64,000 nucleotides of DNA from Palaemon carinicauda. Taxonomy: Eukaryota; Arthropoda; Malacostraca; Decapoda; Palaemonidae. Position 1 is the stretch's first letter. Each line of letters starts with the position of its first letter. Shown here in pieces: positions 24,665 to 38,031 of this stretch. Location: NCBI RefSeq assembly GCF_036898095.1, contig NC_090744.1:14327655-14391654 (forward strand), given 5' to 3'. The notes beneath the pieces are model-generated. The model saw nothing but the letters and a program-made list of their open reading frames with translations, was not told the origin of the DNA and made no database searches. The position numbers and the translations under genes were made by a program.

Positions 24665-27660
24665 GCTGAGTGAATGGATGACAGGTAAAGTAGTGGAATG
24701 GAAGGAGATATCATCTAGGTTAATGTGGGTAAGGGTTAGGTTGGGTAGGGAATGTTGGGCGTTTGTCAGTGCGTATGGGCCAGGTAGTGAGAAAAGTGAA
24801 GAAGAGCGGAATGAGTTCTGGAATGATTTAACTAGGTGTGTAGAAGGACTGGGTAGAAGGAATTATGTAGTTGTTATGGGTGACTTAAATGCTAGAGTGG
24901 GCGCTGGAGAGGTAGAAGGTGTCATTGGTAAGTATGGCGTACCAGGTGAAAATGAGAGTGGTGAGAGACTGGTAGACATGTGTGTTGAACAAGAGATGGT
25001 AATAAGTGCTAGCTTCTTTAAAAAGAAAGATAAAAATAAGTATACATGGGTAAGAGTGGCAAATGGAAGAGTAGTAGAAAGGGCATTTATGGATTATGTG
25101 TTGGTAACTAAAAGAATGTTTGGAAGATTGAAAGACGTGCACGTGTTTAGGGGTATGGCTAACGGTAAGTCTGATCATTTTTTGGTGGAAGGAAAATTAG
25201 TTGTAGCAAAAGAGTGGGGGAATAGAGTAGGTGGATGTAAAAGGGAGGTAGTGAGGATTGAAGAGCTAATAAAACCGGGGGTAAAAAGTAAATATCAGGA
25301 AAGGTTGAAAATGGCATATGATGAGGTGAGAGTAAGAGAAACTGGTAATTTAGAGGAGGAGTGGAAGTTAGTGAAAGAAAATTTTGTTGGGATTGCAAGT
25401 GATGTATGTGGCAAGAAGGTTGTTGGAGGCAGCATGAGGAAGGGCAGTGAATGGTGGAATGAAGGAGTGAAGGTGAAAGTGGAAGAGAAAAAGAGGGCTT
25501 TTGAAGAATAGCTGCAGAGTAATAGTATAGAGAAGTATGAAAAATATGGAGAGAAAAAGGTGGAAGTAAAGCGCAAGGTACGTGAGGCAAAGAGGGCAGC
25601 TGACTTGAGGTGGGGTCAGGGATTGGGTCAGTCATATGAAGAGAATAAGAAGAAGTTTTGGAAAGAAGTGAAGAGAGTAAGGAAGGCTGGCGCAAGAATT
25701 GAAGAGACAGTGAAAGATGGAAATGGAAGGTATTTAAAAGGAGAGGAGGCAAGGAAAAGGTGGGCGGAATATTTTGAAAGTTTGCTGAATGTTGAGGATA
25801 ATAGGGAGGCAGATATAATTGCTGTTCCAGGTGTTGAGGTGCCAGTGATGGGAGATGAGAATGAGAGAGAGATAACAATAGATGAAGTGAGGAGAGCACT
25901 AGATGAAACGAGAGTAGGAAAAGCATCTGGTATGGACGGTGTGAAAGCTGAGATGTTGAAGGAAGGGGGTGTGACTGTACTTGAATGGTTGGTGAGATTG
26001 TTTAATATGTGTTTTGTGTTGTCAATGGTACCAGTAGATTGGGTTTGTGCATGTATTGAACCACTATATAAGGGTAAGGGAGATGTGCATGAGTGTTGTA
26101 ATTCAAGAGGTATTAGTTTGTTGAGTGTAGTTGGAAAAGTGTATGGTAGAGTATTGATTAATAGGATTAAGGATAAAACAGAGAATGCAATCTTGGAAGT
26201 ACAGGGTGGTTTTAGAAGAGGTAGGAGTTGTATGAATCAGATTTTTACAGTTAGGCAGATATGCGAGAAATATTTAGCAAAAGGTAAGGAGGTGTATGTT
26301 GCGTTTATGGATCTGGAGAAAGCATATGATAGAGTTGATAGGGAAGCAATGTGGAATGTGATGAGGCTATATGGAGTTGGTGGAAGGTTGTTGCAAGCAG
26401 TGAAAAGTTTATACAAAGGTAGTAAAGCATGTGTTAGAATAGGAAATGAAGTGAGTGATTGGTTTCCGGTGAGAGTGGGGCTGAGACAGGGATGTGTGAT
26501 GTCGCCATGGTTGTTTAACTTGTATGTTGATGGAGTGGTGAGAGAGGTGAATGCTCGAGTGCTTGGACGAGGATTAAAACTGGTAGGCGAGAATGACCAT
26601 GAATGGGAGGTAAATCAGTTGTTGTTTGCGGATGATACTGTACTGGTAGCAGACACAGAAGAGAAGCTTGACCGACTAGTGACAGAATTTGGAAGGGTGT
26701 GTGAGAGAAGGAAGTTGAGAGTCAATGTGGGTAAGAGTAAGGTTATGAGATGTATGAGAAGGGAAGGTGGTGCAAGGTTGAATGTCATGTTGAATGGAGA
26801 GTTACTTGAGGAGGTGGATCAGTTTAAGTACTTGGGGTCTATTGTTGCAGCAAATGGTGGAGTGGAAGCAGATGTACGTCAGAGAGTGAATGAAGGTTGC
26901 AAAGTGTTGGGGGCAGTTAAGGGAGTAGTAAAAAATAGAGGGTTGGGCATGAATGTAAAGAGAGTTCTGTATGAGAAAGTGATTGTACCAACTGTGATGT
27001 ATGGATCGGAGTCGTGGGGAATGAAAGTGATGGAGAGACAGAAATTGAATGTGTTTGAGATGAAGTGTCTAAGGAGTATGGCTGGTGTATCTCGAGTAGA
27101 TAGGGTTAGGAACGAAGTGGTGAGGGAGAGAACGGGTGTAAGAAATGAGTTAGCGGCTAGAGTGGATATGAATGTGTTGAGGTGGTTTGGCCATGTTGAG
27201 AGAATGGAAAATGGTTGTCTGCTAAAGAAGGTGATGAATGCAAGAGTTGATGGGAGAAGTACAAGAGGAAGGCCAAGGTTTGGGTGGATGGATGGTGTGA
27301 AGAAAGCTCTGGGTGATAGGAGGATAGATGTGAGAGAGGCAAGAGAGCGTGCTAGAAATAGGAATGAATGGCGAGCGATTGTGACGCAGTTCCAGTAGGC
27401 CCTGCTGCTTCCTCCGGTGCCTTAGATGACCGCGGAGGTAGCAGCAGTAGGGGAGTCGGCATTATGAAGCTTCATCTGTGGTGGAAATGTGGGAGGTTGG
27501 GCTGTGGCACCCTAGCAGTACCAGCTGAACTCGGTTGAGTCCCTGATTAGGCTGAAGGAACATAGAGAGTAGAGGTCCCCTTTTTGTTTTGTTTCATTGT
27601 TGGTGTCGGCTACCCCCCAAAATTGGGGGAAGTGCCTTGGTATATGGATGGATGGATATA
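24665..27660 (+). mobile_element. RTE-like LINE, 5'-truncated, inserted in family A gag
   Basis: Starts within the endonuclease domain and ends in a 3' tail of ATGGATGGATGG then (TA)n. Inserted in opposite orientation to the host gag. The non-coding 3' tail of ~260 bp (27399-27660) ends in a GGGGGAAGTGCCTTGGTATA segment. No clear target duplication could be read because the 3' flank is a TA array. Confidence 0.78.
24675..27398 (+). pseudogene. LINE endonuclease-reverse transcriptase, one in-frame TAG
   Basis: A single frame of about 908 codons broken only by TAG at 25509-25511. The endonuclease part lacks its first motifs but shows GDLNARVG (near 24879) and SDHFLV (near 25169), the metal-binding and catalytic segments of APE-like LINE nucleases. 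The RT part contains GKASGMDGVKAEML, GLRQGCVMSPWLFNLYVDGV and the catalytic FADD box at 26625-26636, then FKYLGSIV and a C-terminal RWFGHVERM segment typical of RTE-like elements. The first in-frame ATG of the open stretch is at 24675, but the true start is missing. Clade call is by motif memory. Confidence 0.82.
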
Positions 27661-27666
27661 TAAATA

Positions 27667-27668
<2 letters not shown>

Positions 27669-27734
<66 letters not shown>
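27669..27734. repeat. (TA)n microsatellite at LINE tail
   Basis: Pure TA repeat directly after the ATGGATGG tail of the LINE. Confidence 0.95.
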
Positions 27735-27738
<4 letters not shown>

Positions 27739-27909
27739 CTGTAAAATGTAGAAATTAATGGAGTGACATAGCTTAACAATTCCTTCCGTTAACAGCTACA
27801 TTAGATTGTTCGGAGATCCGAAATTAGTCGTGCTCAAGTTTCATTTATGGCTCGATGTTGTAAATTATTCATAAAAACACCATAAACGAGTTAATCGAAT
27901 TAAGGACAT

Positions 27910-27912
<3 letters not shown>

Positions 27913-27975
<63 letters not shown>
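27913..27975. repeat. (GA)n microsatellite
   Basis: About 30 GA dinucleotides followed by a G run. Confidence 0.96.
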
Positions 27976-27985
<10 letters not shown>

Positions 27986-29924
27986 AGTTTACAGTAGTTA
28001 ATATAGTAGTTGGTCACCATATAAACTGATTTCTAGACATTCATGCATATCAAAATAAATTTTCACTTGGCATTGCAATGTTTCTAATAAAAATGATTGT
28101 CTTATGCTTCCAAAAATTCATCGATATTTTTAAAATGCTAGATATATTGCTAAAGACTTTCATCGGTCTTTAAACATTCATAGATAGCAACATTTTTCAA
28201 TACATAAGGATAGTTTACTGTAAAACATTTCCCAAGTCATTCAGATTCAAAGGAATGTGCCATCTCAGTCTGTAGTTCGCAAGAAACTTGCCCTTTACTA
28301 ATCTAATTTCTTCCCTTCCCTTTTCGGAGAACTTTGTCATCTTACCGCCCTTATTTGTGGGCAAGAATGGTTTGCATTGACATTTGAATTAGAATTTTAA
28401 ATATATACATTAAGATATTTGCTGTGTTGTTAATTCAATCCTTATTACAAGAGCTTTAATTCGCTTGATAATTACCGAGGACCTATGACAAAATTGGAGA
28501 TAGTTGTCACCGAGTAGAGATAACGGGATTATTTTGTTGGATTTTAATGCTGATCTAAATAATGATAGATTCTGGAACAAAAATAGCTGTAATTAGAGAC
28601 ACGTTGTCTTTTGAGTGTTTGAAGGATTCGTTAGTAAAAATCCTTGTACTAAAATATTTCCGGCATGAAGTTATAGTATTTAGCTACTATAGATCATTAT
28701 GTTCTGTAGTCCTCCACATACATTACAAAAGTGCTCTGTAGGATAATTTGCCTGTTTGTTTTAAATCAATCAAGATATTTTCGTTACCTGGAATAATCAT
28801 AAAGGAATGTGATAGAAATTGTATAAGAAATCTGAGTGAAATACATCTTAAAAGGCTTTATTTCTGAATCTAGCTAAGGAATATCTCGTCTTGGCTTCAC
28901 ACAAAGTTCGAAAGTTCCCGGTTGGAATGGACAAGTGAAGGCGTTTCATGCTGCTGTTCAGAAGAGATTTCTTTTATGAAGGGATAGTGAGAGACTGGGA
29001 ACCAAAATTGACGGCTTAGGACGAATACCGGCGCAAAAGGCCATTTATCTTAAAATTACCGAGGATGTTTAATAGATAAATGAATAAAGAATGAATGGAA
29101 GGAACAAAAATAGGAACTTTATCATGGGGACTTGTTTGAATCAACATTATAATAAGTCAGCATGATCTCCAAGCTACGTACATTTCTTAAGATATAGCTA
29201 TTATAAGTAATTATATAATCACTGATAACTTACAGGCAAGGTATTAGTGTAGGAAATCATTTTGTGCTTATGCCACCTGCGCTTATATTTTCTTTCGGCA
29301 AATTACAGGAGAAGACTTTATGGAAAACTCATTATTTCCTACTCTCATTACAAAATCTCGGAAAATTATGTCGTTTTGGGAACAAGAATCTTTTTTGTAT
29401 GATTTATCAATAAAGCAAATTTCTCAGAAGATTTGCTAGAATGTAATACTGGTCTCATTTACCGCAATACAAATATTCTTTTAATCAATTAACTAAACTC
29501 TGATTATATTCAAAGTGCTATGCCATCATCAGTATCTACTGTATCCATCACTGATTATTTATTATGTAAAGTTAATACTTACTTTTGTTACTAATCAACC
29601 TTCCAACAACAACAGGTATTTTATACTTCTGCTACTACATACTACAAATGAACTGATAAAAAATGAAGTTGGCATTATTTCCCAGAACATTATCGATTAT
29701 CAAATTAGATTGAGGTAAAGATACAATATTTTACAAGATGTATCAAGAATTTTCATTTAACCTCTCTCCACAACCTCTAAAATACAAATGACTTCCTTAG
29801 TTCATCAAAACTCGAATTCTTCAGTGTCGGACTGCCCGTCGAAGGGGGTAATCCCCACCCCACCCCCAACCTTCGCCACTGACCCTTCCATTGAAAGCGC
29901 CTACTGGGCTCTTCAAAATAACAG

Positions 29925-30090
<166 letters not shown>

Positions 30091-30304
30091 ATATGTGTGT
30101 TTGCGTGTGTGTGTATATTTTGTGTGTATGTAGTGAATACTCGAGAGACAAATGATACCATAGTATGAAAAATGGCAACTCGATTTGTAATATTTTTAAG
30201 CGTTCACTGGGGTTTGACAAGGCTCCACCCATTTCCTAAGAAGTAGTAAGAAGACCAACTGTTTATTTGTTTTGTCATGGTAACACTAGTGACCTCTGGT
30301 GAGC

Positions 30305-31235
30305 GATTCTCCCTTAGTGTCGGGGCGGACTTTTGAATCTAAGTGTACATACATTGATATAGCTTCTCCTGCATTCATCTGTGCCTCATCAAAATCATTC
30401 TTGCGCTTATACCTAACACTTCATTTCATACGTTTTACCTGTTCAATTATTCTCTTTTTCACACTTTCATAATCAACTTCACCTACACTCATTATCACAC
30501 CATGCATCGTCAACAAATACCCAGTCAAATATTCTCCTAACTCCCTAGCCCAAACTTTCTTACTATCACCATACTTATCCTGACAATACCTCTCATACTT
30601 CCTAAAAAATTCATATACATCCCTACCACTATGCTCATTGAACCTTTCACACCGAAGTACCTATCTCATAAACAATCTTACACACATCATGTTCATTCTC
30701 ACTGCTATCATCACTTCTACCTTCCCTCTTGTTTCCTACTTCCTCGCTAGAATATAAAGAATATAATTCCACACTCATACTCTTATCCTTGATCATACGT
30801 TTCCTAGCCCTTTTCTTACTCGCCACTTTCACCCATTCACGATCATCCTCGCTCTCATCCTGACACTTTCTTCTCTTTCTTCACATCACTTTTATCTTTC
30901 CTTTCACCCTTCCTCTCACCTTTCTGTTCATTCTTACTATACCTAGTCCCTTTAACTTCCCTTTCACTATTACTATCACTATTACTTCCTTTCCCATTAC
31001 CACTCACCTTAACCTTTTATTCCACCAGCAACCCTTTTCCCGTAACAGAGGCCACTCCTCTGACTGCGCCTTCACCCATGAAAGTTTTCATCATTCCCAT
31101 TACTTGCCCCATCATAGCTTCCATTCGTTTCTTCATTCGTTCTTCATTCTCTCGCATCCTCATCTCAACACCCTCGTCCACTCTCTCTACAGTTCCCTGA
31201 ATTTCCCTCAGTTTCCTTTGCAATCCTACCTCGGC
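30305..31235 (-). pseudogene. Family A gag, N-terminal half
   Basis: From just after the primer-binding site the minus strand reads a charged coiled-coil-like region (QRKLREIQGTVERVDEGVEM and following Met/Arg/Glu-rich residues), then after a stop at 31017 a Ser/Glu/Lys-rich linker, then a capsid-like segment (YEFFRKYERYCQDKYGDSKK, then WARELGEYLTGYLL) typical of Ty3/gypsy-type gag, and finally NDFDEAQMNAGEAISMYVH. No clear ATG starts the frame. Frame breaks occur near 31017 and 30650. It continues, after the insertion, at 24664. Confidence 0.72.
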
Positions 31236-31236
31236 A

Positions 31237-31254
31237 ATCCCTGTTCGGGTGCCA
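31237..31254 (-). other. Primer-binding site, tRNA-Lys-like
   Basis: Six bases inside the 5' LTR edge the minus strand reads TGGCACCCGAACAGGGA, one base different from the well-known PBS complementary to the 3' end of tRNA-Lys. Its position next to the LTR supports the boundary at 31261. Confidence 0.8.
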
Positions 31255-31260
31255 AAATAA

Positions 31261-32266
31261 TGTGGCGAGATGTTGCAACAACAAGCCCTACACCCTGGAT
31301 CACACTAACTGACAAATGTCTCCTCTGCACAAACTTTCCCCTTACGTTATCATAAACTGGACTCTTAGACTGAAGGGAAACAAAAACAAAACATAACCTT
31401 AATACTATATTTCTTACAAACTAAAACGCTTAGCATAAACCATCCACAATCAAATTATCAACACTTGAAACTAATCAAAAACTTAACACTAAATATATAA
31501 TAACCGTACACCATTCATATGAATCCCCTCAAAAACTTAACAAACTTAAAATTAAACTTCACACCAACACCCAAATATGTATGGTTATATGATATACTAT
31601 ATTTTAATGGCAGCAACACAGCCGTCCACATACTGCCGAACTGTCTTTTATGACACACATCCACAGTTTTGTAGTTAGCAATACACTGTGTGGCAATTTG
31701 CCATAACTACCTCCCTGATTGGGGTCCTGGATGTCATCATCGCCATCATAATCATCATCATCAACAGCAATCGGAATATCATTTGGTCCGGGTCATCAAC
31801 ATTTAACTAAATCTGAACAGTCATATCAAGTTCCTTATTATAAGCCAGGTCGTCAACAAACAATTTCACACTCAAAGAAAATCTCCCTAAAGGAGGAATT
31901 ACGGCCTGCAAATGAAAAATAAAGAAAAACACTTACGAACACTCCTAACTAACTAAACTATTGCACTGTAATCAAAGATAAATAATAAATTGTTCCTATC
32001 ATTCACAATCATGACAAGCAAGTATAAACAAAATTGTACTTACTCAAAAAAAATAATTAATCACTTTCACGCTGGTCCAGACAAATAAAGTAAATCCAGC
32101 ACTCACACACACAACCGCCTCTAGCAGCAGTCAAATCAAAAAGCATTCGCTCCGAAACATTTACTACTGTCCTAACCTAGCTAAAGGTAAACAAACAATC
32201 TCATTTATACCAACAGTCTTTTTCACAACAAACAATCAATACACTAACTACCTTTCGTTTGCTGAC

Positions 32267-32313
<47 letters not shown>

Positions 32314-32363
32314 ATTTGGCAAACAAAAATTAAATAAAGATAAAAAAAAATTATTCCTCCGCA
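31261..32363 (-). repeat. Family A 5' LTR
   Basis: Partner of 18674-20127. Begins TGTGGCGAGATG and ends CCTCCGCA. It has a single TTA at the site where the other LTR received the MITE, and an 81-bp CATCAT-rich segment (about 31721-31803) missing from the other LTR. Confidence 0.88.
32271..32310. repeat. (CT)n tract inside LTR
   Basis: Same LTR position as the tract at 20031-20072. Confidence 0.94.
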
Positions 32364-33599
32364 AGGTGCTCAGCCTGTAGCAGCACACAGCATCTTTTGT
32401 ATTTCTTGTATACAATATTTTTTTTTTCTTTTTAGATTTCACGCGATTTAGCGAAGGCGATTGTGGATTCATGTGAAAATTATGTGATTTTGTAATCTGC
32501 TTATTACTCTTTTACATTCACTAAGTGATAAATTTGCAAGAATTTTATTTTCTATTTAATTATTTTTTTTTTTAATATTTCTTTTAAGCTACCCGTATGA
32601 TTCAGTCTTTTGACTTTTTTATAACTGTCACATATCGAGTCTGATCACTTGTGCTCTTAAAAATACCTAAAGCCCACTATACACGCTCAGAGTAATCTGA
32701 GGAAACCAGATTGAGCTTTTTTTTTTTTTTTTTTCCAGGCTACTTTGAGTTGAAGACAGGCTGGAAAAGCGAGCGAATGAACTGAAGCAAATGTCGAAAA
32801 TCTATCCGTCTGTTCTCTTCAACTGACAGCCAAGTTGCACGTGTAGGGATACTGCCTGCAGTCCTGCTACAATGACTCATGCTGTCAGTCAAGGTCTGAC
32901 GGTCAGTGCAATACTCTCCCGAGAGAAAAAGATAATTTGTTCTGAATTTATCATTTTTACAGTGAATAATCATCCCATTATAAGATAAAAAGTAAAAATT
33001 ATAATGGCATATGGAAATCCTGACAAGGATATAAAATAATTTGTTTACGTTGAAATATACAATATTTCCATGAATCACAGCATAAGCACGAAACGCATAG
33101 GACTAAATAACATAACGAAAAGCACAAACTTTTTTCAGAGAAGACAAATGCTAGGTTTTTCTTTCGAGACATTTGAACATTATGATGTACCTATTTCGTG
33201 CCCTTGCCATTACAGATGAAAAACAAGCTAACTAAATGAACGTATTTTTGAGTTCTGAACAAATTTGAAATAGACGCATCCTCACCAGTTTTACTATGTC
33301 TAAGCGTTTATTGCTGTTTAAATTTAACAGCAATAAATTTATTCAGGTGGGCGGGGCCCCTTTGAGTTACGGGTAAGCGAAGCAACCCCTTCCAGCTTGG
33401 GGGTGGCGGTTGGGGGGGGGGGGGGAGTGGCGGTGTGAGCCTGTTTAAGGTCTAATTAAATACATTCTGGCTATTTAGATTAAATTTAATGGGGAAAGTA
33501 CATCAATGCAACCAAAACCATTTACCAACAGCCATTATAACTATCTTGTTAAATCATGAATTTTAAAGAGAATAATCTCAAGACAGCATAGTATTACTA
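32364..33599. other. Non-coding interval
   Basis: No gene recognised. T-runs near 32419, 32563 and 32717 and a G run of about 14 near 33412-33425. A GC-rich CAGGTGGGCGGGGCCCC segment at 33344 could be the low-coordinate hAT terminus, but I found no matching target duplication. Confidence 0.45.
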
Positions 33600-34392
33600 G
33601 ATTAGGCTATTAAAGTAGTGACATCATGTACCTACTATATTCAGCATAACCACTACAGCAGTATCATTCCCTTTATATATCACTGACCATTATTGTTATC
33701 ATTGCATCATGCATAAGACTATCAAATCATATAAACTCAAGAAAGTAAAGAATTGTTAGATAAAGTAATGACTTATAACCCTACACCTATTACATTCAAC
33801 ACAGCCACTGTTATCATTCCGTTTATATCACATTTTGCCATTAAGCCTATAACAATCAGTAAATCATTCATATCAAAAATAGAAACTCAAAGTACAGTAT
33901 TTCTAGATAATTAAATCTTTGCCATCTTATACCCATCTCCTTTAACATAATAATTCCATTTTCATTATTATTTACCATTACGCTTATCTAATTATATGTT
34001 TAAAGAAAGGAAACACAAGAATCCTAGGTTACTAAAGCAATAGCATCATACACACCTTTGGTATTTAACATAACCTCTACAGTCCCTTTTTGTGATTATC
34101 ATCAAATCATGCATGTACATATATCAACTTCACAGGCACTTCTTAAATAAACCAGGTTACTAAAGCATCATACACACCTTTGGTATTCAACATAACCACT
34201 ACATTCCCTTTTTGTGATTATAATTAAATCATGCATGTACATATATCAACTTCACAGGCACTTCTTAAATAAACTAGGTTACTAAAGCATCATACACACC
34301 TTTGGTATTCAACATAACCACTACATTCCCTTTTTGTGATTATAATTAAATCATGCATGTACATATATCAACTTCACAGGCACTTCTTAAAT
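33600..34392. repeat. ~120-130-bp tandem repeat at hAT 3' end
   Basis: Three well-conserved units begin AGGTTACTAAAG at 34026, 34154 and 34276 (spacings 128 and 122). More diverged units with the same ATTCA(A/G)CA(T/C)A(A/G)CCACT and ATCATGCAT words extend back to about 33600. The last unit runs into the transposase stop codon at 34387. Confidence 0.75.
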
Positions 34393-36852
34393 AAATTTCT
34401 TTATGGATTTCATATTGGCAAAGTCATCAATTATACTCTGAAAATCAATATTTCTTGTTAGATCAGACTCAATGGTCAACAAGGCTTGGTTACACAATTT
34501 TTCTTGGCTCATTGTTGAACGGAGCTGGTCTTTCACTCTTTTCAAAACAGAAAATGAACGTTCTCCTTCACAGTTAGTAGCTGGAAGTGTTAGGTAAAGG
34601 TGATACACTATGTCAACATTAGGGAAGGTTTCTGAGATACCTGCATTTCTTAAAGGTTTCAAAGCAGCTGAGGACGCACATTTTTCAGGTGGAGCTTTAA
34701 TCTGATTCATATACCCAGAAAAATTAACTATTTCTTCAACAAATGTGTCCTGAACATCTGCTGAAAGGTATTGTTGTAACTTTAATGCAGCTTCTCTCAA
34801 TTCTGCATCTGGCATAGTAGTAATTTTGAACAGAAATCCAAACTTGTCATTGGGATTCTGGTAGATTTTTTTTCTTTTCACCAATTCTGTAATCAGTGAA
34901 TCCAGAATGACGAAGTATGTAGCTGTCTTACATTTCTGCCTTGGTAGCAACACAATTTCATTGTCTGGCTCTTCAAAATTGCGTTTCCTCTTCCTTGACC
35001 GCTGATGATCAGCCCGGTAACTGTAGTCTTTCACCAGCAGTTTAGCTTTCTCTTCAAACATTTCGAAAGCTTCATCATTGCAAAGTGAGATTACAAATTC
35101 CACTAAGCCTGCATAGAGGTTAACATAAGTAGCCATTTCAATTTCAGTTTTCTGAAGTGTCTTGTTCATGGCATTTAACTGTTCCAGTATACAGTCCCAA
35201 AGCACACAGAGTAAGGTCAATTCAAAATCTTCCAATTTTGATGCTAAGCTGGCTGCTTCGCTTCTTGTAGTTGCTGTCTGGTCTTCATCCTCTGCTATTT
35301 GGATCAAAGCAGAACGTATTTCAGCAAAGCTGTCTTTCAAAGCATGTGTTGCATCATGCTGCGCTGACCACCTTGTTGTTAATAATGATTTGATGACATC
35401 TCCATGAATGGTTGACTTGAGTATACTCCACCGATGCGTTGAAGCAGAGAAAAAATTAAAAAGTGCTTGTAAAAGTAAAAAAAATGAAACTGCAGCAACA
35501 CAACACTCCGCAGCACATGACACAACAAGATTAAGAGAATGTGCTGAGCAGGGCACATATTCAGCAAGTGGGGGTATTTGCTTGATATGGGCTTGCAATC
35601 CATTATATTTACCCGACATGTTACTTGCATTGTCATAGCTCTGGCCACGGCAATCCATAATAAAGAGATCATGTTCAAGCAGAGTATCCAGTACTACATT
35701 CATCATTGTTTCTCCATCATGGCCTGAAAAAGGAATGAATTTTATAAAGCGCTCTACAGGCTTACCACTGGAGTCGACAAAGCGAACAATGAATGTCAGT
35801 TGATCTGTATGTGAAATATCTGGTGTTGAATCTACACTTATGGCAAAGTATTTTGTAGTTTTCACAGCTGCTATGATGTCATTGAGGACCTTCTCAGTCA
35901 TCAGTTCAATTAATTCATTGCAAATAGTAGATGACATGTAATATACAGTGCCTCTTCCTGCATTCCCAAGGCGTGACACATGATTTGTTAAGAATGGATC
36001 GAATTGGGCTAACAGTTCTATGATCCCTAGGAAATTACCATTGTTTTCCGAACCAAAAACCTCATTTTCTCCACGGAAAGGAAAGTCCTCTTAGAGCTAA
36101 GAATTTTACAACAGCAACAACTCTTTCTAGAACTTTTCTCCAATAAGTGCGCTCTTTTTCAGTTTGATTTTCCAAATGAGAATCCAATAAGCCTTTTTTT
36201 CTGTGCACGAAATACACTGGCTAAAGTGCAGCTCCTGTGAGTGGTGCTGTTTTCATGTTCCTCGAAACGCTTGGAATTTTTCGTCATTGAACCCCTGTGT
36301 GAAGGCATTTTTTTGGGTAGAAAATAGCTTGCATGCTGAGCAGCACACTTTTCCTGAACTTTCAGAGTATACCATCCATGATCTTTTCACAGTTTCCGAA
36401 TTTGCAAGCTTCCTATAAAACATAGATGACTTTAAACAACGATGATTTCCATCATCATAAATCGTTGCTGATTTCCTAAAGTCAATGTTCAGAGTTTGAC
36501 TGAAGTTTTCTGCAATGAAAGCATTACGTAGAGAATCTAGGATTACATTTGGCCATGAGACAGGATCTTTTAAGACAAATCCTGTGGATGAAATATCCGT
36601 CACATTGAGAGGAGACACAAAAGAAGTAGATGCTGGCTGCGAAATAATGGAGGGAGGGCTTCCTGTATGATCTGACATATCTGCAGACTCAACTGTACTG
36701 GTAACATAAGAAACTGTTTTCGTGAGTATGTCTGTGATCTTTCTGCAGCTTCCTACATCTTTCTTTTTCTGTTCTTCTTCTTGAATTTTCTTCTTTCTTT
36801 TCTGTGACCCACTCGCTTAAGAACGTTCAACATCACGTTCACGAGATGCCAT
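34387..36852 (-). pseudogene. hAT-superfamily transposase (ZMYM/TTF-type zinc finger group), broken
   Basis: Start at ATG 36852 (MASRERDVERS), immediately cut by TAA at 36817-36819. The frame reopens through a TTF-type zinc-finger segment (SWMVYSESSGKVCCSACKLF, then F..GF) and stops at 36253. Between about 36250 and 36050 the expected sequence is scattered over other frames. From 35979 down, 530 codons are intact: ISVDSTPDISHTDQLTFIVR with the first acidic residue, DCRGQSYDNASNMSGKYNGL, the TTRWSAQHDA segment with the hAT RW motif, and the C-terminal dimerisation region NCEGERSFSVLKRVKDQLRS. It would cut and paste its own element; it cannot do so with these breaks. Confidence 0.85.
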
Positions 36853-37060
36853 AATGAGGATGTATCACTGTCTGTAATCCTGCAAATACAAATTTTTCAT
36901 TATCAATTATTATTATTTTTTTTATTATTATTAATTATTTATTTTTCCAACATCAGGTTTACGAGATGCCATAATGAAAATGTACCACTTCTGTAATCAT
37001 GGAAATAAAAATTTTTCATTATCAATTATTATTAATTTTTTAATCATTTTTTTTTCTTCT
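36828..37060. repeat. Tandem duplication of the hAT start region
   Basis: Two ~120-bp units share ACGAGATGCCATAATG (start codon region in antisense, near 36841 and 36961) and CAATTATTATT tails. The unit includes the presumed hAT initiator codon. Confidence 0.7.
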
Positions 37061-38029
37061 GTCATTTGGGGGGATATGGCCCTTGTAGCCCCCTTTCCTC
37101 TGGTTGAGCCTCTAAAAATTCAAAACGTTACCAGAAAGGAGTCATATACAGAACTTTTACCATAGATTAGGTTAGTGATTTGGGCTACGAATATTTTACT
37201 AATTCATCCTCCTTGATCTCCAATTTACTTAAACAGAAATCATACTGAAATTGCACGGGAAAGCCAGATTTTCTCCAAATCCAAAGCTTTTCTGAACGTC
37301 ATTTGCTCCTTAGATGAATTTTCAACACCCTGAAATAGAAAAATCAGTACCTAAATAGCTGTGTAAACAGTGGTAGCACTAATAATAAAATAGCAAATCC
37401 TTAGCATTTTGCTAAGAAATTGCATGGTTTGCAACATTTTTACACTTTGACCTCAATAACCTCTAGAGTAATAGAGATCTGTTATAGAAATGATAAAGAC
37501 TTAAAGTCAGGACAAAGTGCTTTTAAAACCTACAAACGGAAGTCAGTTTATGTTTTTAAGTTTTCTTATAGTATTTTTTCCAAAACTGCGTCTTTACTGG
37601 TCCATGCGTCTTTACTGGTCAAGTAACCCTATCAGGCACCTCCCCTAACATTTAGAGGCGAAAACAAACATTTATCCATACACATCAATGTCTATCAACA
37701 AAACTTCAGTTAATTTGTCACAGTAAAAGTCTAGATAACGTGTAATTACTACAGAAAATTGGAGAGGAGTGTTGAGTGTTGCCATCTATGGTTAGATTTA
37801 TTTATTTTTATTTCATTTTAATACATTATTTATTTTTGTTATGATTAATTTTCAAAAAACAATTTTACTCTCCAAACACTTGAACTTGTTAGGTAGGGAC
37901 CCCTTTGCACTTGCACCATGTGCGCAGTCTTGGATGAGCCCCAGAACCCCTTGGATCGCAGGGCCCCCAAATACGCGAGGCCCAGGCAAATGCCTAGTTT
38001 GCCTATGCGGTAATTTGGCCCTGTATATA

Positions 38030-38031
<2 letters not shown>
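37061..38031. other. Non-coding flank holding one hAT terminus
   Basis: No gene. On the minus strand the sequence from 38023 reads CAGGGCCAAATTACC and continues with a GC-rich stretch, which matches the style of hAT termini, so 38023 is the likely 5' edge of the hAT element. Confidence 0.5.

Noticed and set aside
25159..25926. 255-codon minus-strand ORF rich in Leu/Ser/His
   Set aside because: Antisense shadow of the LINE reverse transcriptase.
33344..33425. CAGGTGGGCGGGGCCCC as the second hAT terminus
   Set aside because: No matching 8-bp target duplication with 38023 and only weak terminal similarity, so left as a possibility only.
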